From Sisyra terminalis (lineage: Eukaryota > Arthropoda > Insecta > Neuroptera > Sisyridae): a stretch of DNA of 64,000 nucleotides. Each line of letters starts with the position of its first letter. Within the stretch, counting starts at the first letter, position 1. Below the pieces are notes generated by a model that was not told the DNA's origin, made no database searches, and was given only the letters and a program-made list of their open reading frames with translations. Below, piece after piece: positions 55,683-64,000 of this stretch. The stretch is taken from the NCBI GenBank assembly GCA_958496175.1, contig OY292279.1, positions 11,222,001-11,286,000 on the forward strand. The letters run 5' to 3'. Made by a program: the position numbers and the translations under genes.

Positions 55683-55939
55683 CGCCGTTTATTTTGAAAG
55701 TGAGTTAAGTCCGTTTCAAGAACAATCCCTATAGTATTATCATTTTTAACCATAGGAACATAAGATACTAAGGAGGAGGAGGGAATAATTGGCGTTTTTG
55801 TTGACAACTAAAATTAAATCAGTAATTTCTGAAGACTTAGCAGTTAAATTAACATATGTACTTTGTTCTAGTTACAAGAAGAAGAATCACCATATAGACC
55901 GTCCTTGAAAAGGACTTACGCCACTTTCAAAATAAACAA
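55683..55939. mobile_element. MITE family 'GTTTATTTTGAAAGTG', copy B (reverse orientation)
   Basis: The same element as 19136-19382, reversed. Flanks ATTAAATG and ATCAAATG (55675-55682 and 55940-55947) match at 7 of 8 positions, in line with an 8-bp duplication. Confidence 0.85.
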
Positions 55940-56096
55940 ATCAAATGTCTTTAGTACCACTTTAAAATAACTTGTAAGCAAATAAATGAAAATTGAATGA
56001 CTAAAGATATAAAAACGAAATTACTTTTCGGTAATCAAAATAAGATTTTTTCGCTGACTTTGAACAGTTATACTGTGTATACAGTATATAAAATAT

Positions 56097-56322
56097 TGCA
56101 GTCCAGTTTATGTAGTATAATTTAATATAATAATATATAAAAAAATCATACCACAAACATAAATTTGAACAGAAGTTCAAACAAAAATATTCGTGACGAA
56201 ATACGTATCTGGGCAATACGTCACGAATATTTTTATTTGAACTTCTGTTCAAATTTATGTTTGTGGTATGATTTTTTTATATATTATTATATTAAATTAT
56301 ACTACATAAACTGGACTGCAAT
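56097..56322. repeat. Near-perfect 226-bp palindrome
   Basis: From GCAGTCCAGTTTATGTAG to CTACATAAACTGGACTGC, with almost no mismatch through both halves. The centre is CGTATCTGGGCAATACG. The inner 100 bp is related to the palindrome nested at 34765-34950. Such tight symmetry suggests a recent origin or ongoing arm correction. Confidence 0.9.
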
Positions 56323-56345
56323 ATATCTGATAAATTGTACACACT

Positions 56346-57144
56346 AGGGTGATTTTTTTTTAACTTTTTTTGGTCCCATCGTGAAATTTTGTTGGAAAAA
56401 CCAAAAAAAAAAAATTCTCTGAAAGTTTGAGCCCTTAATATTAATTTTAAGTCCTCGACCAAGACGTGTAAAGATTTCCCATTGAAAATACACGGAAACT
56501 CGGATTTTTTATTTTTAAATTTCTATATCTCAGCGGCATTTCATGGGATCGCTTTTACCGAAGATGTTTTTTTCTCAGAATTAAACGCTCTACAAAAGTG
56601 CCCATTGCGACAAAGTCGTAACCGTCGTAACTCACACCGGTGAGGTAGTACGGGCCACTGAACCTGATTTTTCCATAAAATTCGCGTTATTTTCTGCATT
56701 TATCTCGTAAATAACAAGAGCTACGGAAAAATTATAAATGAAAAACTTGTAGAGAATTTGATTTCCTACAAAAAAGTTCTTGTAGACCAAATCGCGAAGA
56801 TCAATATTAAACGAGATATTAAGCCTTGAATTTTATGGAAAATCAGGTTTAGTGGCCCGTACTACCTCACCGGTGTGAGTTACGACTTTGTCGCAATAGG
56901 CACTTTTGTAGAGCGTTTAATTCTGAGAAAAAAACATCTTCGGTAAAAGCGATCCCATGAAATGCCGCTGAGATATAGAAATTTAAAAATAAAAAATCCG
57001 AGTTTCCGTGTATTTTCAATGGGAAATCTTTACACGTTTTGGTCGAGGACTTAAAATTAATATTAAGGGCTCAAACTTTCAGAGAATTTTTTTTTTTGGT
57101 TTTTCCAACAAAATTTCACGATGGGACCAAAAAAAAATCACCCT
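56346..57144. mobile_element. Long-palindrome (hairpin) element, family 1 copy B
   Basis: 799 bp, nearly identical to 8405-9200, same ends AGGGTGATTTTT/AAAAATCACCCT. It appears inserted into the right flank of the 226-bp palindrome. Flanks (TACACACT / AGTATACACAG) do not form a clear duplication. Confidence 0.9.
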
Positions 57145-57154
57145 AGTATACACA

Positions 57155-57351
57155 GTACTTTTGTAGAAGCAAAAATGGAAGAACTCAAAAAAAGAAATAA
57201 CTGGGTTTTGGATTTACTAAAAGCAGAAATGGATTGTCCTGAGGACCTAAAGAATTTCGTGAAGATCGCTGAAGTTAGAAGAAAGAATGTAACTACATGG
57301 AATCTAGCAGAAAATAAAGGAAAAACAAATATTTATCTAACTATATCTTAA
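57155..57351 (+). other. Short unplaced open frame
   Basis: Right after the hairpin element, a frame of about 65 codons reads charged and helical (KMEELKKRNNWVLDLLK, DLKNFVKIAEVRRK) and ends at TAA 57349-57351. The amino-acid mix is unlike AT-rich noise. It may be a remnant of a transposon protein or an unrecognised exon. No family is recognised and no splice partner was found. Confidence 0.25.
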
Positions 57352-58588
57352 AATGTTAATATTACTACTTATCTTTGATTTTTTTCTCATCAATAAAATA
57401 CATCTAAACGAAAGGTATAGTAGGAGGATTAGGACTTCTATGGTGCAATCTTATATACTCTTATATATCAAATTTCATTTGGAAAAAGTGCAAATCAACT
57501 TAAAATTGTCAATGATTTGATATGATTCAAGTATAAAAGTTATCATATTAACCAATGTTTTTATAAGAGGATTTGAATAAATAATACAAAATATCTTATC
57601 TGTTTAATAACTTTATTATATTATCGCAGAGAATTTTCTAATATAGTACTTCATATTTCGTTTAATAGAATCAGCAATACATTATTCTTTGTTTTCTTTT
57701 TTTTTAAAAAAAAAAATCTTATCTGCTGCTGCATTTCAATCATCACATTTGCATTGAAAGAAACGTACAAATTCAAATTTCAGGCCTAGAGCGTTTGTTT
57801 CCAATTATCATTAATCTTTAAGTTTAAAATTGGGTTAGTCGTCTCTCCGATTTATTAGCCAAACTTGCTTATATCCTCCCCTAAAGTGTTTCTTACTGAA
57901 TATCTTCTTTAAAATGCGTTAGAGCTGAAAACATAGAAACTGGGACACAAACCCAAATACAGATACAGGTGATTAAGATGTTAGCAGACATTTTTCGTCA
58001 ACCAATGTCTGTTAACATCTTAAGACAACACATTCTCGATACAATTCTTAATTTGTTAAGTCTTGGTCCTCGCTAAAACGTTATTCTCGACAAATGATTC
58101 AGCGCAATCAATACATATGTTTGTTTTTTTTTTTTGTTTTTATATATATATAAATATTTTTTCAGTTTTTATCACCAAGCACCTTATTTGAAGAAAGATT
58201 TAGAAATATCTAACCGATGATAATAAATGTTTATGTTCAAAATAAGCCACAAGTGCATTACTTGTATTTTTCTTTTAATTCCATGAAATTTCATGGAACC
58301 AATTGCACATGTTAGGAACAAAAATATTTATTATATTTTTTTCTTTGAAATGGAAATCAATACTTTATTTGTTATATATAAACTGTTTTGTTTGAAAGAA
58401 TATCATGTATATTTTAATATATATATATAATTTTTATATTATAATTTATTCACTCCAAGAACACTAAGTTGTGTCGTTGGCATTTTTCATAAAATAAATT
58501 TAGCGTAACGATGTAAAAACCAATTAAATCATCAAACAAAAGAAACATCAGTATCATCAACATTTTATCATCGTTATAAATCAATAAT

Positions 58589-61500
58589 TTAACATTCTTG
58601 AGTTTTTCCTTGTTGGTTATTTTGTCTAAAGCCGGGAGGCATTGGAATTTGATTTTGGTACTCGGCGGTATTGTTCATCCAATTGTTATGTGGATTTGAT
58701 TGATTATTGGTTGAATAACCGTTTGTAAGATGAGTGTACTGTCCGCCGTTATGTTGCTGCTGAAACAAAGATGTGTTAAAGCTGTTGCTACTGTTAACAG
58801 TCATTTGCGCTAAATTCGGGGTCGCTTGGGGTTGATGTCCGGATGATGTGAAATCACCACGCAACGATGAACCATTATTGCCTCCACCATTGCCACCAGA
58901 GAGTCCTTGCAAGTTTGAATTATATTGATCTCTAACAGCCATCGTTGCCACTAATGGAAAATGACGACTTGTTGTAAGTATAGCGGGGTCAAGAGTTGTC
59001 CAATCGGGAGACACTCCTAAACCTATTCAAACTGCTTTAGAACCACCTTAACTCGATTTTATTGCTAGAGAAAATACCTTGATGTGTCGCGGTATTTTGC
59101 CCTATTGTGGACGAGTGCGAACCCGCCATGGGCCATGGATTGCCGGTTTGGTGCGGTACCATATTCGGCTGATAGCTATTATTAGTTTGTCCTAGCCCCA
59201 TAAATGTTAGTATTTTACTTCCTGTAACAAAAAAAAAACAATATTAGCATTCTATATCTACCAATTAATATTTTCGTCTACATACAACCAAACCTTGAAC
59301 TCCATTCAACTCAATAAAACTAAATTTGAAATTTAAATATGGGTCATTGTTTCACGCATTATATCATTACGAAAGAAAGAAAAATAAAGTAAAATATCTC
59401 TCATATAATAATTAAGGGATGAAAAAATCTAGCCATTATAATGTATACTAAACTAATTCACAAAAAATGATGATTTTTTTTTCTTAATTATATCGAAAAT
59501 ATTGTTGGGAATGACAAAAAAAAATCCTGTGAAAGTTTAAGCTCTTAATATTAAGGAGGTGCCGCATCGCAAATTTCGATTTTCCATTTAAATAACATGG
59601 GAACAATATTCTCTTGCACTTTGGAATTTTATAGCTCACGTTGGTGACAATATTTCGGAATGACCAAGGTATATTCTTGTAGAAAATTGAACGATCTACA
59701 AAAAAGGTCTCATACAAGTTTTTGATGTATTTATTCCTTCAAAAGTTATTCGAGGTCACAGTTGAACTAAAGAGAAATTTTAATATTTTTTCAATTTTTT
59801 GACGCAACCATCAATTTTATGAGAAAATTTTATAGGACATTTTTTGTAGAGCACTTTTTTCCTATAACTTATCTCTATTAAAGTTTTTGATATTTTTCAC
59901 AGGTCCTAAGTTATTTACATTAAACTGAAAATTCCCTGAATTATTATATTTTTAACATATTTTTTTTTTTATTTTAATTAAATAACTTAGGACCTGTAAA
60001 AAATATCAAAAACCTTTATAGAGATAAGTTATAGAAAAAAAGTGCTCTACAAAAAATGTTCTATAAAATTTTCTCATAAAATTAATGGTTGCGTCAAAAA
60101 ATTGAAAAAAATATTAAAATTTCTCTTTAGTTCAACTTTGGCCTCGAATAACTTTTGAAGGAATAAATATATCAAAAACTTGTACAAGACCTTTTTTGTA
60201 GATCGTTCAATTTTTTACAAGAATATACCTTGGTCATTCCGTAATATTGTCATCAACGTGAGCTATAAAATTCCAAAATGCAAAAGAATATGATGATGTC
60301 TGAAACTTAAGGATGTTATGGAGATACAATCGGAGACAAAAGACATAACAAAACTAAAAATTCGTGAATAATTACGTCCATGATGCGAATAAATAAGTTT
60401 GTTTCTTAAAAACCGTATAGTAAATTCAATAAACTTATGCAAATTTAGTCCCTTAAAGTTTAAACTACATATTTCGAAAGTTTGGGATGCCTGGTAGCAT
60501 TTTTTTGCTAATAAAAATAAATTTAATCTTTTCGATCACCAAATTTCCATAAGATTACGTGTTAAATCAGTGATTTTTAAATTGCAATAACTTTTTAACG
60601 ACTTAGTGAATCGCTTTGAAATTTTCACAGGTGTTTTAGCAATAAATAAGGAACATTCTACTAAATTTTTAGATATCTGGTAGCATTTTGACCTCCATAA
60701 CATCCATAAAGTGTACGTATACTGTAGGTATACTTCAATCGGGAATGGTAAACTTGAGACCAAATATTATGGTTTCATGTAGGGAGTATAGATACCAGAA
60801 GTCCGAGCGCAATATTAAAAAAATGGCATCAATTTTGGGTCCAGTATAGGTAGAGCACGCAACACTTCAGGAGTACGCGTTTTAATCATTACACGGAAAA
60901 TGCTATTGTTATTAGAGACTGTAAATTCAAATCTACTGCATAATGGAAAATGGGTTCAAGTCCATTTTAGTACACCCACAATCTGGCAATGTTGCATTTT
61001 CGATTTTGTTTTTTATTCTATTCGCGATATGTTTGTTAATTCAATTCTAATATGGTACATTTCTCTCTTTTGAGGCTAAATTTTAATTATGGACCGATTT
61101 AATCGCGAACTAAATTAAAAAAAAATCAAAAATGCAACGTTGCCAGATTGTGTATGTGCTAAAATGGGCTTGAGCCGGAAAATGAGTTAATATATGGCGC
61201 TGCCACAAGAGTGTTTGAAGTACTAACTTATTTTACCATAGTTACCGTACAGAAAGTACATAATTTCGATTTAAGTTAGTACTGCAAACACAATAACGAC
61301 GGCGCCACATCTTGACCTATTTCCCTTCATGCAATGCAAGATTGAAATACCTTCTTAAAATCTTAGGGATCTTAGACCAATGCAAAGTTAGCACCCCATC
61401 GAAGGATTTGCAAACTGGTAATGATTTTAATCGTTAGGTCAGTTAAGGTCCGATATTTTTTTCGTTAGGTTTCCTATAGTTAAAATTACTAATAAAATAA

Positions 61501-64000
61501 ATACAGCAAATAATATGATAATAAATTTGATAGACCAATACTGGCCTAACGATAAAGAATGCGAAAACATCAAAATAAATTAGTGTCCTTTTAAATGAGG
61601 TGCTAACATGCAAATTTTTTTATGCAAAATTTTATAACTGACCTAATTTAAGATCATTACCAGTTCGCAAATCCTTCGATGAGGTGCTAACTTTGCATTG
61701 GTGGATCTTAGGTACGATCTGAATACTTGCGCTGCTTTTGACAAAAAATAGAACTATGACCTGGACCAGTTTTTGTGTACATGAATTTTGTGAAGAATCC
61801 TATACTCCTAGTATCTATACTTCGTGGTTTCATTGTAAAATTAAGTTTAGATATTGGAAATTGAATCGATTCTCTTGTAAAGATATAAAAAAATAAGATA
61901 AATCTTAAATTCCCTAATTGGAGACTGAAATAATCAAGATTTGGTAGTATTATGGGAATTTATCGGTTCTTTTAATACATACCATGAGGTCTAGGTAGGC
62001 CCGTTCCAAATGAGTTCATGTGACTAAATCCAGGGGGCGGTAAACGCGCTCTGGGTTGTTGCTGATTATTTATAACTTGTTCAGATTCCATTAGTTCGGC
62101 CAACGCTTTCTGAGTTTCGTGGAATGGATCAAAGCCTAGATCATCATCGACGCTACGCTGCTGAGACTGTCCAGAAGTTGATCCATTGTTAATTAAATGT
62201 TGCGACGCTTGATTCTGATTGGAAAACTGATTAAACCCATTGTTCGACTGCTGCGGCAACTGATTCTGTTGTCCAAGCAAATTATGTATAGCGGTATTTT
62301 GTGCGGAAACGCCTAATCGAGCAGCTATCAGTGGATTACTAGCGCCGTTGCTCAGTAGATTTGAGTGTTGGTTGGCTAATGAATTTCCAATTATATGTTG
62401 TGTGATATTTTGTTGTGTGCCAATTAGATTAATGTTGTGTTGATCACCACTTATTAAATTATGTTGATTTTGCACTAGGTTTATTTGATTTTGAAGCAAG
62501 AAATTTTGTTGATATCCGCCATGGTTTAAGAAGTTTTGCTGATTCCCGGATGTTAGTAGTGGACTTTGATGTCCGTTTTGTTGATTTTTTAAATTGTGTA
62601 ACTGTTGCTCGTTTAAGTGTTTTTCCATCATTCGCTGCTGTAACAGAAGACTGTGCTGTTGCTGCGCTAGCATTTGTTGTGTGGGGAAAGACACCGACGG
62701 TCCCGATAGAATGTGTTCTGTACCAGCCATTGATTGGCCGTTGGTTAAAAACGCATGTCGATTCACCTCTGAATTATCACTAAACATTTGATCCACCGCA
62801 AAGCCATTTGGTATTAAATCTGGCTGTCCATTCGGCTGATCTTTGATCGTGTTTTTGTGAAAATCAGCGAAAAATTTATACATGTTTTGATCGAGGCCAT
62901 TGAGTACATGTAGTGGATCCGTGGCGATTTGATTTTTTAGCGCTACATTTGGATTTAGAAGTGATTCGTTCTGTTCACCGTTGGCTTGTAATCCTAATGA
63001 ATTGTAAATGGAATTTCGCAAATTGTCCGACGACGTAAACACTGAATTGTTTAGATTCGATGCAATTAAATTCATGTCAGGTGCATTCGATGAGATTGTC
63101 TCATTGCTCGCATTGTACAATGAATTCCTATTATTGATTACATCACTTTGATTTATGTGTGAATTTAATGTAGATACTGAATTTCCGAACTGATTTCCAA
63201 TATTACTAAACGATGCAGATCCATTGTTGATCTCTTGGCCTAAATTTGATCTTGTGTTTGGTATAGACATTGGCGTTGAGTTTGATGAAGATGATTGTGG
63301 ACTGCTTTCAATTGAATGTGAAGCCATATTTGAATAAGCGTTTGTATTGTTAGCAGAGGGTTGTGAAGATTTGTTGGAGAAACCAAATGCTGCCTCCCAA
63401 TCTTCTGAAGAATTGATGTCCGGTAGACTATCATTGAGTATACTAGAAGGTTGAGGTAACACATTTGTTTCCGCAAATTCACTACTTGTCTCATTATCTG
63501 ATATCAACTTTTGGAACGTGTTTGGACTAAAGAAACTGGTATTATCTTCATATACAGTCATTTTATTTAAGCTTTGTGTAAGAGGACTGGAACTAGATGA
63601 TCTATCTGTATCATCACTTGTAAAATTATCAACATCATTATTCACTTTTTGTTCTTGAGAGCTATCTTTTAAAACATGATTTTCACATTTACTCTTACTA
63701 TCGGACACGGGTGATAACGATGATATATGATTTTTTGACAATATTTCTGTAACATTTTCTAACTGTAACGAATTAATCAAATTATTCGCTGAAAGTTTGT
63801 TGTTTTCGCTCGTTTGTTGTGATGATAGCCTTTGATTTTGTGTATTTTTTATATTGTTTGCGATATTTTCGTTGCAATTGCTGTGTGGCTTGTTTGACTT
63901 GCTTGGATTTTTCGTTTTTGCAGGTTTCTCTGTTTTGTTTGATGGTGGTTGGCCTGTGTGGTTTTTATCCTCTTGTTTTATTGAATTACTAGCGCTACCA
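58589..64000 (-). CDS. Cnot4: CCR4-NOT complex subunit 4 (E3 ubiquitin ligase), 3' exons only
   Basis: CNOT4 is the RING-type ubiquitin ligase linked to CCR4-NOT, acting in mRNA decay and co-translational quality control. Three exons are inside the window: 64000-61983 (open at the right edge), 59221-59078 and 59016-58589 (stop TAA), 863 codons in frame. This is the long, mostly disordered C-terminal part, rich in Asn/Gln/Ser. The diagnostic pieces are DWEAAFGFSNKSS, DDLGFDPFHETQKALAEL and SPDWTTLDPAIL, typical of insect CNOT4. The RING and RRM domains would lie beyond 64000. The intron 59222-61982 is filled with transposon-derived sequence. Poly(A) signals on this strand lie at about 58450. 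No frameshift seen. Confidence 0.92.
59470..60290. mobile_element. Long-palindrome (hairpin) element, family 4, right end lost (CNOT4 intron)
   Basis: The left arm has the shared core (GAAAGTTTAAGCTCTTAATA at about 59535), TATAGCTCACGTTGGTGAC and GATCTACAAAAAAGGTCTC. The right arm mirrors it from about 59945 out to about 60286 and then stops. The outer 130 bp of the right arm is missing, and an unrelated repeat follows. Confidence 0.8.
60312..60705. repeat. Dispersed repeat, copy B (CNOT4 intron)
   Basis: Ends GGATGTTATGGAGATAC and CCTCCATAACATCC. The interior matches 23022-23385. It lies directly against the broken edge of the hairpin element to its left. Confidence 0.75.
60953..61176. mobile_element. 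MITE family 'GGCTCAAG', copy B, perfect 8-bp target duplication
   Basis: 224 bp, ends GGTTCAAGTCCATTTTAG and CTAAAATGGGCTTGAGCC. It is flanked by GGAAAATG on both sides (60945-60952 and 61177-61184). Same family as 54123-54347. Confidence 0.93.
61376..61702. mobile_element. Palindromic MITE with 9-bp target duplication
   Basis: 327 bp, ends ACCAATGCAAAGTTAGCACC and its complement. The inverted ends run for about 45 bp. It is flanked by GGATCTTAG on both sides (61367-61375 and 61703-61711). A 9-bp duplication suggests a Mutator-like or related mobiliser. No coding. Confidence 0.9.

Larger units (their letters stand above)
60780..61830. repeat. Relative of the 35.8-37.85 kb repeat, carrying two nested insertions
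   Basis: It shares ordered landmarks with 36040-36400 (GGTCCAGTA, AAGTTAGTACTGCAAA, GGCGCCACATCTTG, GAACTATGA, GTGTACAT). It is interrupted at 60953-61176 and 61376-61702 and keeps an unoccupied GTGTACAT site at about 61775. Confidence 0.75.

Noticed and set aside
56001..56347. Two overlapping, near-identical open frames on opposite strands
   Set aside because: They are the two halves of the perfect palindrome read in each direction, not genes.

Overview
This is a 64 kb piece of an AT-rich nuclear genome, almost certainly from an insect. The genes have many small introns (about 55-75 bp) mixed with kilobase introns full of transposons. Their products are recognisable insect proteins: a Chd64/transgelin-like calponin, Muscle protein 20, the MAP3K ASK1, a sushi-MAM-somatomedin-B membrane protein, and CNOT4. 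The order of insect cannot be fixed from the sequence alone.

Layout. (1) 1313-2096, minus strand: transgelin/Chd64-like gene. (2) 3.9-10.4 kb: a non-autonomous Helitron, a short tandem duplication, a 5'-truncated Jockey-like LINE with an intact target duplication and a hairpin element nested in its 3' end, and a second decayed RT fragment. (3) 11.26-11.46 kb: a compact block of GAGA, CCAAT, heat-shock-element and TATA motifs with no recognisable coding gene behind it. (4) 12379-17403, plus strand: Muscle protein 20, first coding exon not found. (5) 20568-38149, plus strand: a complete 16-exon ASK1 gene of 1456 codons before the stop, with palindromic and hAT-type elements in its introns. (6) About 39.7-49.37 kb: a very large imperfect inverted repeat with its fold near 44.1 kb. 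The arms carry about 320-bp tandem units, tRNA-like A/B-box modules and a mirrored mini-intron. It lies between the convergent 3' ends of ASK1 and the next gene. (7) 49666-51826, minus strand: a complete six-exon type I membrane protein (signal peptide, two sushi, MAM, somatomedin B, Thr/Pro stalk, transmembrane helix, 615 residues). (8) 53-57.2 kb: repeats, including several elements with clear target duplications. (9) 58589-64000, minus strand: the 3' exons of CNOT4, continuing past the right edge.

The genes do not form one pathway: two are actin-binding muscle/cytoskeleton proteins, one is a stress-activated kinase, one a probable adhesion receptor, and one a CCR4-NOT ubiquitin ligase. The most unusual content is repetitive. 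At least five long-hairpin elements from related families share a core motif. Nested insertions give their relative ages, and the central foldback could produce long double-stranded RNA if either neighbour's transcription reads through. All coordinates and splice phases were worked out by hand. The ASK1 and receptor models each sum to a multiple of three, which supports them.
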